Origin: Methylobacterium sp. Leaf108 | GTDB taxonomy: Bacteria > Pseudomonadota > Alphaproteobacteria > Rhizobiales > Beijerinckiaceae | Length of the DNA: 64,000 nt | Reading direction: 5' to 3' | Assembly (NCBI RefSeq): GCF_001423265.1 | Contig: NZ_LMND01000004.1 | Location: forward strand, 21,118-85,117 | Shown here: piece by piece, positions 49,960 through 58,600 of the stretch | Layout: each line of letters begins with the position of its first letter | How positions within the stretch are numbered: position 1 is the first letter of the stretch | Translations under genes and position numbers: made by a program | The notes under the pieces: model-generated | What the model saw: only the letters and a program-made list of their open reading frames with translations | Told to the model about the DNA's origin: nothing | The model's database searches: none

Positions 49960-51069
49960 ATGTATGTCGCCGTGAAGGGTGGCGAGGCCGCCATCGACAA
50001 CGCCCACCGGCTGCTGGCCGAGACCCGACGCGGCGACCCCGCCGTGCCCGACATGAGCGTGGCGCAGATCCGCGAGCAGATGCGCCTCCTCGTCGACCGG
50101 GTGATGACGGAGGGCTCCCTCTACGACCCCGATCTGGCCGCCCTCGCCCTGAAGCAGGCGCGCGGCGACGTGATCGAGGCGGTGTTCCTGGTGCGCGCCT
50201 ACCGCACCACGCTGCCGCGCCTGGGTGCGACGGAGCCGGTCGATACCGGCGCGATGACCCTGAGCCGCCGGATCTCCGCCACCTTCAAGGACTTGCCCGG
50301 CGGCCAGGTACTCGGCCCGACCTTCGACTACACCCACCGCCTCGTGGACTTTTCCCTGGGCGACGGGACCGCTCCCGAGCCCGCCGCCGAGGCCGAGCCG
50401 GCCGCTGACGCCGCCGCCTGCCCGCGCGTCACCGATCTCCTCGGCCGGGCCGGCCTGCTCGAACCCTCGCCGGAGGATCTGGGCGCGCCGATCGGCGACC
50501 TCACCCGCGAGCCGGTGGACTACCCGGCCGACCGCGCGGTGCGGCTCCAGGCGCTGGCACGCGGCGACGAGGGCTTCATCCTGGCGCTCGGCTACTCGAC
50601 GCAGCGCGGCTACGGCCGCACCCACCCCTTCGTCGGCGAGATCCGGGTCGGCGCGGTGGAGCTCGAGGTCACGCCGGAGGAACTCGGCTTTTCCGTCGGC
50701 CTCGGTTCGGTGGACATGACCGAGTGCCAGATGATCAACCAGTTCCACGGGAACGGCCCGGTGCCGCCGCAATTCACCCGGGGCTACGGCCTCGTCTTCG
50801 GCCAGGGCGAGCGCAAGGCCATGGCCATGGCGCTCGTCGACCGTTCCCTGCGCGCCGCCGAACTCGGCGAAGCCGTGGTGGTGCCTGCCCAGGACCAGGA
50901 ATTCGTGCTGGCCCATTGCGACAGCCTGCAGGCGACGGGCTTCGTCGAGCACATGAAGCTGCCGCACTACGTCGACTTCCAGGCCGAACTCGACCTCGTC
51001 CGGCGCCTGCGTGCCGAGCACGGCGCGCGCGCGCTCGAGGACCCCGTCCAGCGGGAGGCCGCCGAATGA
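49960..51069 (+). CDS. phnI: C-P lyase core protein PhnI
   Basis: The 369-residue protein is full-length PhnI. It starts YVAVKGGEAAIDNAHRLL and contains TLSRRISATFKDLPGGQ, LALGYSTQRGYGRTHPFV and DMTECQMINQFHGNG, all typical of the family. PhnI provides the nucleosidase activity that replaces adenine with phosphonate on ribose. It is coupled to phnJ by an ATGA overlap and follows phnH by two bases. Confidence 0.96.
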   Translation: MYVAVKGGEAAIDNAHRLLAETRRGDPAVPDMSVAQIREQMRLLVDRVMTEGSLYDPDLAALALKQARGDVIEAVFLVRAYRTTLPRLGATEPVDTGAMTLSRRISATFKDLPGGQVLGPTFDYTHRLVDFSLGDGTAPEPAAEAEPAADAAACPRVTDLLGRAGLLEPSPEDLGAPIGDLTREPVDYPADRAVRLQALARGDEGFILALGYSTQRGYGRTHPFVGEIRVGAVELEVTPEELGFSVGLGSVDMTECQMINQFHGNGPVPPQFTRGYGLVFGQGERKAMAMALVDRSLRAAELGEAVVVPAQDQEFVLAHCDSLQATGFVEHMKLPHYVDFQAELDLVRRLRAEHGARALEDPVQREAAE

Positions 51070-51941
51070 ACGCGCGCGTCACGGTCTCCGCCGGCAGCGG
51101 CTACAACTTCGCCTATCTCGACGAGGGCACGAAGCGGATGATCCGCCGTGCCATCCTGAAGGCCATCGCGATCCCCGGCTACCAAGTGCCGTTCGCCGCC
51201 CGCGAGATGCCGATGCCCTACGGCTGGGGCACCGGCGGCGTACAGGTCACGGCCGCGATCCTGGGTACGTCGGACGTGCTCAAGGTGATCGACCAGGGCG
51301 CCGACGACACCACCAACGCCGTCTCGATCCGCCGCTTCTTCACCGCCACGGCGGGGATCGCCACCACGACGCGCACGGCGGAGGCGAGCGTGATCCAGAC
51401 CCGCCACCGCATCCCCGAGGCGCCGCTGTCCGAGGGGCAGGTGCTGGTCTACCAGGTGCCGATCCCCGAACCCCTGCGCTTCCTCGAGCCGCGCGAGACC
51501 GAGACGCGCCAGCTCCATGCGCTCGCCGAATACGGCCTGATGCACGTCAAGCTCTACGAGGACATCGCCCGCCACGGGCACATCGCCACCACCTACGCCT
51601 ACCCGGTGGAGGTGGCCGGCCGCTACGTGATGGATCCCTCGCCGACTCCGAAGTTCGACAACCCGAAGATGGACGATTGCCCCGCGCTCCAGCTCTTCGG
51701 CGCGGGCCGCGAGAAGCGCATCTACGCGATCCCGCCCTACACGCGGGTGCGCAGCCTCGACTTCGAGGACCATCCCTTCCGGGTCCAGAGCTTCGAGCGC
51801 CCCTGCGCCCTCTGCGGGGCGCGCGCCGTCTACCTCGACGAGGTCGTGCTCGACGATGCCGGCGGCCGGATGTTCGCCTGCTCGGACACCGACCATTGCG
51901 AGACCCGCCGCGCCGACGGCCACGCGGGAGAGGCGTCATGA
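51066..51941 (+). CDS. phnJ: C-P lyase, radical SAM enzyme PhnJ
   Basis: The 291-residue enzyme cleaves the carbon-phosphorus bond of ribose phosphonate 5-phosphate by radical SAM chemistry. Cysteines C247, C250, C272 and C278 show the same 3, 22 and 6 residue spacing as in the E. coli enzyme, which uses them for the 4Fe-4S cluster and catalysis. Conserved segments include SGYNFAYLDEGTKRMIRRA and PMPYGWGTGGVQVTAA. It overlaps phnI and phnK by four bases each. Confidence 0.97.
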   Translation: MNARVTVSAGSGYNFAYLDEGTKRMIRRAILKAIAIPGYQVPFAAREMPMPYGWGTGGVQVTAAILGTSDVLKVIDQGADDTTNAVSIRRFFTATAGIATTTRTAEASVIQTRHRIPEAPLSEGQVLVYQVPIPEPLRFLEPRETETRQLHALAEYGLMHVKLYEDIARHGHIATTYAYPVEVAGRYVMDPSPTPKFDNPKMDDCPALQLFGAGREKRIYAIPPYTRVRSLDFEDHPFRVQSFERPCALCGARAVYLDEVVLDDAGGRMFACSDTDHCETRRADGHAGEAS

Positions 51942-52711
51942 CCGAACCCCTGCTCACGGTCGAGGGGCTGACCAAGCGCTACGGCCGGCGCCTCGCCTGC
52001 GACGGCATCGGCTTTTCCCTCGATCCCGGCGAGGTGCTGGCGGTGGTGGGCGAATCGGGCTCCGGCAAGTCGACCCTGCTCTCGCTGATCGCGGGCGAGG
52101 TCGCGGCCGATGCCGGCGCCGTCTCCTACCGCATGCGCGACGGTGCCACCCGCGACCTCGCCGACCTGAGCGAGGCCGAGCGCCGGGCCCTGATGCGCAC
52201 CGACTGGGGCTTCGTGCGCCAGGACGCGACGCAGGGCCTGCGCATGGCGGTCTCGGCCGGGGGCAATGTCGGCGAGCGCCTGATGGGTGTGGGCGACCGC
52301 CATTACGGCCGCATCCGCGCCACCGCCCTCGACTGGCTCGCCCGCGTCGAGATCGCGCCCGACCGGGTCGACGACCCGCCGACGCGCTTCTCCGGCGGCA
52401 TGCGCCAGCGCCTGCAGATCGCCCGCAACCTCGTGACCGCACCCCGCCTCGTGCTCATGGACGAGCCGACCTCGGGCCTCGACGTCTCGGTCCAGGCCCG
52501 CCTCCTCGACATGATCCGGGGGCTGGTGGCCGAACTCGGCCTGGCGGTGATCATCGTCACCCACGATCTCGCCGTGGCGCGCCTGCTCTCGCACCGCGTC
52601 CTCGTCATGCGGGCGGGCCGGGTGATCGAGACCGGCCTCACCGACCAGGTCCTCGACGACCCGCAGGCCGCCTATACCCAGCTCCTCGTCTCCTCGGTGC
52701 TGGCCGCATGA
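51938..52711 (+). CDS. phnK: C-P lyase ABC-type ATPase PhnK
   Basis: The 257-residue protein is an ABC ATPase with Walker A GESGSGKS (lysine at 44), the signature FSGGMRQRLQIARNL and Walker B VLMDEPTSGLD. PhnK is not a transporter subunit but binds the C-P lyase core complex, as known from structural work on the E. coli complex. The neighbouring overlaps (ATGA with phnJ and phnL) confirm the operon. The tail ends in SVLAA. Confidence 0.95.
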   Translation: MTEPLLTVEGLTKRYGRRLACDGIGFSLDPGEVLAVVGESGSGKSTLLSLIAGEVAADAGAVSYRMRDGATRDLADLSEAERRALMRTDWGFVRQDATQGLRMAVSAGGNVGERLMGVGDRHYGRIRATALDWLARVEIAPDRVDDPPTRFSGGMRQRLQIARNLVTAPRLVLMDEPTSGLDVSVQARLLDMIRGLVAELGLAVIIVTHDLAVARLLSHRVLVMRAGRVIETGLTDQVLDDPQAAYTQLLVSSVLAA

Positions 52712-53442
52712 CGCCGCTCCACATGACGCCGCTTCTCACCCCGCCGCTCCTCGCCTTCCAGGACGTCGCCAAGAGCTTCACCCTGCACCTGCGCGGCGGG
52801 ACGGTGCTCCCCGTCGTCGCGGGGGCGACGCTGACGGTCCATCCGGGCGAATGCGTCGTGCTCGGCGGCGCCTCGGGGGCCGGCAAATCCTCGCTCCTCA
52901 AGATGGCCTACGGCAACTACCGCTGCGCCACGGGTGCCATCCGGGTCCGCGACGGCGACCGCACCGTCGACCTGGCCGCCGCGGCACCCCGCGAGATCCT
53001 GAGGCTGCGTCGTACCACGCTGGCCTACGTCTCGCAGTTCCTGCGCGTGATCCCCCGCGTCGGCGCCCGCGCCGTGGTGGAGGCCGCCGGCATCGAGGGG
53101 GGCCTGGCGCCGGAGGTCGCCCGTGCCCGCGCCGCCGACCTGCTCGCGCGCCTCAACCTGCCCGAGCGCCTGTGGGCGCTGCCGCCCGCCACCTTCTCGG
53201 GGGGCGAGCAGCAGCGGGTCAACATCGCCCGCGGGCTGATCGCCGACCGGCCCATCCTGCTCCTCGACGAGCCCACCGCCTCGCTGGATGCCCGGAACCG
53301 GGCCGTGGTGGTCGACCTCGTCGCCGAGAAGCGCGCGGCGGGTGCCGGCATCCTCGGGATCTTCCACGACGCCGATGTCCGCGAGGCGGTGGCGACCCGC
53401 ATCGTCGACGTCGCGGCCTTTCGCGGGGCGATGGCCGCATGA
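52708..53442 (+). CDS. phnL: C-P lyase ABC-type ATPase PhnL
   Basis: The 244-residue ATPase has Walker A GGASGAGKSS (lysine at 60), the signature FSGGEQQRVNIARGL and Walker B LLLDEPTASLD, and matches PhnL. It is thought to support assembly or turnover of the core complex with PhnK. The first residues contain a small duplication (MTPLHMTPLL), so the second ATG, five codons in, is a possible start. The overlap with phnK favours the first. Confidence 0.94.
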   Translation: MTPLHMTPLLTPPLLAFQDVAKSFTLHLRGGTVLPVVAGATLTVHPGECVVLGGASGAGKSSLLKMAYGNYRCATGAIRVRDGDRTVDLAAAAPREILRLRRTTLAYVSQFLRVIPRVGARAVVEAAGIEGGLAPEVARARAADLLARLNLPERLWALPPATFSGGEQQRVNIARGLIADRPILLLDEPTASLDARNRAVVVDLVAEKRAAGAGILGIFHDADVREAVATRIVDVAAFRGAMAA

Positions 53443-54602
53443 AACGGGAACACGCACGCATGACGGACCGGGTCGAGATCCTCGAGAACGCGCGCCTGGT
53501 GCGCCCCGACCGGGTCGAGACCGGCTGGCTCGCCGTGGTCGACGGGCGCATCGCCGAGATCGGCACCGGCACGGCCCCGGAGCGCGGCCTCGACTGCGGC
53601 GGCGACACCATCGTCCCGGGGCTCGTCGAGCTCCACACCGACCATCTGGAGAGCCACTACGCGCCGCGTCCGGGCGTGCGCTGGCACCCCCTCGGGGCGG
53701 TGCTGGCCTACGACGCGCAGATCGCGGCCTCGGGCATCACCACGGTGTTCGATTCCCTGCGCGCCGGCACCGACCCGGACGGCAGCGGGCTGGGCACCGA
53801 ACTGGAGCTCCTCGCCGCCGCCCTGGCGGAGGCGCAAGGGGCGGACCTGTTCCGGGCCGAGCACCGCACGCACCTGCGCTGCGAGATCCCTAGCCCCGAC
53901 GTGGTGGACACCGTGCGGGCGTTCGCGGAGCGCTACAGCATCGGGCTCCTGTCGCTGATGGACCACACGCCGGGCCAGCGCCAGTTCCGGGACGTGGCCA
54001 AGTACTACGTCTATGCCGGGCGCGGCGGTCGATCGCTGGAGGAGATCAAGCTCAACACCGAGCGCAAGATGCGCGACGGCCGCGCCCTCAACGCGGTGAA
54101 CCGGCCCGCCCTCGTCGCTCTGGCGCGCGAACGCGGGATTCCGCTGGCCAGCCACGACGACACCACCCTGGCCGACGTGGCGCTCTCGCGCGAGGAATCG
54201 GTGGCGCTCGCCGAGTTCCCCACCACCCTGGAGGCGGCCGAGGCCTCGCACGCAGCCGGCATCACCGTGATGATGGGCGCCCCCAACCTGATCCGGGGCG
54301 GCTCGCATTCCGGCAACGTCGCGGCCCAAACCCTGGCGGAGGCCGGCACCCTGCGCATCCTGTCCTCGGATTACGTACCGGCGAGCCTGCTGATGGCGGC
54401 CTTCGCGTTGCCCGAGCGGGTCCCGGGCATCACCCTGCCGGAGGCCATCGCCACCGTGACGGCCAATCCCGCGACAGCCACCGGGCTCACCGATCGCGGC
54501 CGGTTGGAACCGGGATTGCGTGCCGACCTCGTCCGCGTGCGCCTCGCCCGAGGGGTGCCGGTGGTGCGCCAGGTCTGGCGTGCGGGCGAGCGGGTGGTGT
54601 GA
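53439..54602 (+). CDS. phnM: Ribose triphosphonate diphosphatase PhnM
   Basis: The 387-residue metal-dependent hydrolase of the amidohydrolase fold has the metal motif HTD (H66, D68) in LVELHTDHLESH. Further conserved sites include LLSLMDHTPGQRQF, PLASHDDTT and MGAPNLIRGGSHSGN. It removes pyrophosphate from alpha-D-ribose 1-methylphosphonate 5-triphosphate before C-P cleavage. The ATG overlaps the stop of phnL; an internal ATG seven codons later is less likely. The stop overlaps the ATG of phnN. Confidence 0.96.
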   Translation: MKREHARMTDRVEILENARLVRPDRVETGWLAVVDGRIAEIGTGTAPERGLDCGGDTIVPGLVELHTDHLESHYAPRPGVRWHPLGAVLAYDAQIAASGITTVFDSLRAGTDPDGSGLGTELELLAAALAEAQGADLFRAEHRTHLRCEIPSPDVVDTVRAFAERYSIGLLSLMDHTPGQRQFRDVAKYYVYAGRGGRSLEEIKLNTERKMRDGRALNAVNRPALVALARERGIPLASHDDTTLADVALSREESVALAEFPTTLEAAEASHAAGITVMMGAPNLIRGGSHSGNVAAQTLAEAGTLRILSSDYVPASLLMAAFALPERVPGITLPEAIATVTANPATATGLTDRGRLEPGLRADLVRVRLARGVPVVRQVWRAGERVV

Positions 54603-55171
54603 TGGCGGGCGGCTTCGTCCTCGTCGTCGGCCCGAGCGGGGCCGGCAAGGATACCCTGCTGCGGCTGGCGCGCGACCGCCTCGCGGGGGATCCCCGCTTC
54701 GTCTTCCCGCGCCGGCTCGTCACCCGGCCCCCCTCCGCCCACGAGGCCAACCTCGAACTCGACGACGTCGCCTTCGACATGGGCGTGCAAGCGCATGCCT
54801 TCGCGCTTCATTGGCGCGCCCACGGCCTCGGCTACGCCATCCCCGCCGAGACCGTGAGGCAGGCGGACGACGGGCATTGGATCGTCTGCAACGTGTCCCG
54901 TCGCATCGTTTCGCAGGCGCGCCGCACCCTGCCCCGTGTCAGCGTCGTGCAGGTCACGGCCTCGCCGGAGGTTCTCGCCAGACGCCTTGCGACCCGCGGC
55001 CGCCCCGAGGACGGCGACCTGCGCGCCCGCCTCGACCGCGCGATCCCGATCGAGGCCGAATGCACGATCCACAACGATGCCGACGCAGAGGGTGCGGCCG
55101 ACCGCCTCGTGGTGCATCTGCGCGCGTGCGTTGCCGGCGCGCGGCCGGGTGCCCACACGAATTGCGTCTGA
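54602..55171 (+). CDS. phnN: Ribose 1,5-bisphosphate phosphokinase PhnN
   Basis: The 189-residue kinase has a P-loop GPSGAGKD (lysine at residue 16) and the guanylate-kinase-like fold of PhnN, with FPRRLVTRPPSAHEANLELD and RGRPEDGDL. It phosphorylates ribose 1,5-bisphosphate to PRPP, the step that returns the ribose from phosphonate breakdown to nucleotide synthesis. The ATG overlaps the phnM stop (TGATG). A strong palindrome follows 50 bases after the stop. Confidence 0.95.
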   Translation: MAGGFVLVVGPSGAGKDTLLRLARDRLAGDPRFVFPRRLVTRPPSAHEANLELDDVAFDMGVQAHAFALHWRAHGLGYAIPAETVRQADDGHWIVCNVSRRIVSQARRTLPRVSVVQVTASPEVLARRLATRGRPEDGDLRARLDRAIPIEAECTIHNDADAEGAADRLVVHLRACVAGARPGAHTNCV

Positions 55172-55189
55172 TGGCTTCGCACCGCGGAT

Positions 55190-55262
55190 GTCGGTCATCC
55201 TCGGGCGCCGCGCGGGCTCGGTGAGACGGTTCCCGCTTGATCCAAGCGGAAACCGTCTCATC
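55190..55262 (+). repeat. Dispersed intergenic repeat, copy C, with 17-bp hairpin (probable phn-operon terminator)
   Basis: TGAGACGGTT (55222-55231) pairs with AACCGTCTCA (55251-55260), and CCGCTTG pairs with CAAGCGG inside, around an ATC loop. The leading CTCGGGCGCCGCGCGGGCTC also matches copy B at 31840-31935. It lies after phnN and may end the operon. Confidence 0.8.
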
Positions 55263-55414
55263 CCGAGGTGCCGTGGCGATGCCGCTGTCGGGGCGCTTCG
55301 GGATGGGGTCGCGCCCGGGGCCATCGAAGCCGCGGCGGCGGCATGACCCGGCCAACCGGACCGTCGTCGGACACGCTCGTCCCGATCGATCACGCGCAGC
55401 GCCGCCAGGACCGT

Positions 55415-55465
55415 TTCATGGCGCCGTCGTATTCATGGCGCCGTCGTATTCATGGCGCTGTCGTA
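55415..55465. repeat. 17-bp tandem repeat upstream of the giant exoprotein gene
   Basis: TTCATGGCGCCGTCGTA is repeated three times (the last copy has a T for a C). It lies in the otherwise gene-free 488-base region between phnN and the large secreted protein gene. No Pho box with both half-sites was found in this gap. Confidence 0.9.
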
Positions 55466-55659
55466 AATCGTGGCTACGGAATGGCCACGTCCCACTGCCG
55501 CCTGCGTTCAGACACGGCATTCGCGCTCAAACGACCATCGTTGGTTGGCTATAGGCCCGGTGAAGACCGATGGTTCTTCAAAGGAAGCTGGCTGACCGAC
55601 TTGGATGCCCGCGCGCCCGCCGTGCCCTGATCCCCGGCCATCTTCGGATCTGAGCCGCA

Positions 55660-58600
55660 ATGACAACCGATTATCACGTTCTGGCAAACGGTTCCCTGAT
55701 CCAGGATTGGTCGAATGCAGGGTCGATCACGACGAACGACGAGTGGGCCGGCGTGCCGAGCATCGTCGGATATCGCGGCGACGACATCACGACGGTGACC
55801 GGCGCCGACCCGCAGACCCTCGCCGGGGACGGCACGGTCACGGTGGACGTGAACGCCAACCAGACCAATCCGAACGGCTTCTCCACCGGCGGCGTCGCGG
55901 AATTCGCGCTGTCCGACCCCACGGTCGCCCTGGCCGGATCAGGGACGGCCGACGCGCCCAACCTCGTCATCCACCTCGACACCACCGGCCGGCGGGACGT
56001 CACCGTCTCCTACACCCTGCGCGACCTCGAGGACGGCGCCGACAACGCCGCGCAGGCGGTGGCGCTGCAGTACCGGGTCGGGACCACCGGCGCCTGGGTC
56101 AACGTGCCGGCCGCCTACCGCGCCGACGCCACCGCGGGCCCGAACACCTTCGGGCCGGACGGCGTCGTCACCGCCGTGCTGCCCGCCGCGGTCGAGAACC
56201 AGCCGCAGGTGCAGGTGCGCGTCATCACCACCAACGCCCTCGGCAACGACGAGTGGATCGGCATCGACGACATCAGCGTCACGAGCGCGGGTGCGGCGGT
56301 GGTCCCGGCCCTGTCGGTGGCCGACGTCGCCATCGCGGAAGGGGATGCCGGCACGACGCAGGTGGTCTTCACCGTGTCCCTCGACGCCCCGGCACCGGCG
56401 GGCGGCGTCGCCTTCGACATCGCCACCGGCGACGCGACCGCCACCGCGGGCAGCGACTACGTCGCCGCCGCCACCGGCCTCACCATCGCGGCCGGGCAGA
56501 CCTCGGCGACCTTCGCCGTGACGGTCAACGGCGACACCGTGTTCGAGCCGGCCGAGAGCTTCGGGGTGAGCGTGACGAACGTGGTCGGCGCGACGGTGGC
56601 CGACGGCGAGGCCGTGGGCACCCTCCTCAACGACGAGACCCCGCCGACCATCGGCGGCATCGCCGTGTACGACGCGGCGCCCTCGCTCACCGGCACCCAG
56701 GGCGCGGCGCCCGTGGCCACGAACGCGCTCCAGCTCGTGCGGCTGGGCGCCTACGCCACCACCGACGACGCCGCCACCGGGGACGCCCCGAACGCCGAGG
56801 TCGTGGCCTACGACGCCACCACCGCGAGCCTCTACGTGCAGAACACCAACGAGAACCGCATCGAGATCGTGACGATCTCGGCCACCGGCAGCCTCGCAAA
56901 GAGCGGCGAGATCCTGCTCGCCGGCCTCGACCAGTACGGCGCGGTGAACTCCGTGGCGGTCTTCGACGGCCTCGTGGCGATCGCCTATGCCAATGCCGCC
57001 GGCGACCAGCCCGGCCGCGTCGCCCTGTTCGACGCCGACGGAACCTTCCTCAGCTCCCTCGTCGTCGGCGTCGGCCCCGACCAGGTCGTCTTCACGCGCG
57101 ACGGCCAAAAACTCCTCGTCTCCAACGAGGGCGAGCAGTTCACGGTTGCCAGCAACCCGGTCGGCAGCGTGTCGATCATCGACGTGTCGGGTGGCGTGGC
57201 CGGCGCCGCGACGGCGGCGGTCACCGCCACCGTGGGCTTTGGCGCCCTCGACGGCAGCGAGGCCGCCCTGCGCGCCAAGGGGCTCGCGATCAGCCCCGGC
57301 AACACCGCCTCGTCCGACATCGAGCCGGAGTACATCACGATCTCGCCCGACAACCGGTTCGCCTACGTCACCCTGCAGGAGGTCAACGGCGTCGCCGTGA
57401 TCGACCTCGCCAACCCCGGCACGGCGCCCATCGCGATCCAGCCCCTCGGCAGCGTCGACCGCTCGCTGCCCGGCAACGCGTTCGACGCCTCCGACCGTGA
57501 CGGCCCCGGGGGCGATCCGGCCGTCACCGTCGCCACCACCCCCACGGCCACGCCGATCTACGGCCTGCTCCAGCCCGATGCGATCGCCTCCTACGCGGTG
57601 GGCGGCACCACCTACTTCGTCACCGCCAACGAGGGCGACCAGCGCGTCATCGGCGGCGAGGACAACACCGCCGACGTGTCGCGCCTCAGCGCCATCCCCG
57701 ACAGCCAGCTCACGCCCGAGCTGCGGGCGCTCAAGGCCGACCCGGCCTACGCCCGCCTCAACGTACTGCGCCAGACCGGCGACACCGACGGCGACGGCGT
57801 CATCGACCAGCTCAACACCCTGGGCGGCCGCGGCATCTCGATCTTCCGCCAGAACGCGGACGGGACGATCACCAAGGTGCGCGAGACCGGCGGCGAGTTC
57901 GAGACGATCTTCGCCCGCGACGCGGCGGCGCAGTTCAACATCGACCAGGAGCCGAACGGCGACGGGGTGTTCGAATTCGACAACCGCTCGGACAACAAGG
58001 GTCCGGAGCCTGAGGGCGTCACCATCGGGACGGTGGACGGGCGCACCTACGCCTTCGTCGGGCTCGAGCGCCAGAGCGGCATCCTCGTCTACGACGTGAC
58101 CGAACCGGAGACCGCCAGCTACGTCTCCTACGTCCCGCCCGTCGACGGGCCGGCCGATCGCGGTCCCGAGGTGCTCACCTTCATCGCGGCGGCCGACAAC
58201 CCCACCGGCACCCCCATCGTCGTCTCGGCCAACGAGGTCGGCGGCGGCGGCGCCACGGTCTATGCCGCCCTCACCCGGGGCTACACCCAGGAGATCGGCT
58301 TCGCCGCCGAGTCCCTCGCGGTCGCCGCCGCGGAGGGCGACGCGGGCACCACCACCCTCACCTTCACCGTCCAGCGCAGCAACGGCACCCTGGGCGACCT
58401 CGCCTTCACCGCCGAACTCACCGGCACCGGGACCGCGCCCGTCTCCGGCGACGACCTCTCCGGCAATCCGGGCCTGCCGCTGGCGATCGCCGGCACCATC
58501 CCGGCCGGCGCGGCCTCGGCGGTCGTGACCGTGACGGTGCAGGGCGACGTGACGCCCGAGGCCGCCGAGACCCTGGCGCTGACCCTGACGACGGCCACCA

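Noticed and set aside
7202..55465. A CRISPR array
   Set aside because: The tandem repeats are contiguous, without unique spacers of constant length, and no cas genes are present.
55172..55659. Possible Pho box before the exoprotein gene
   Set aside because: A single CTGTCGT-like half-site occurs in the third 17-bp repeat, but no second half-site stands at the required spacing.
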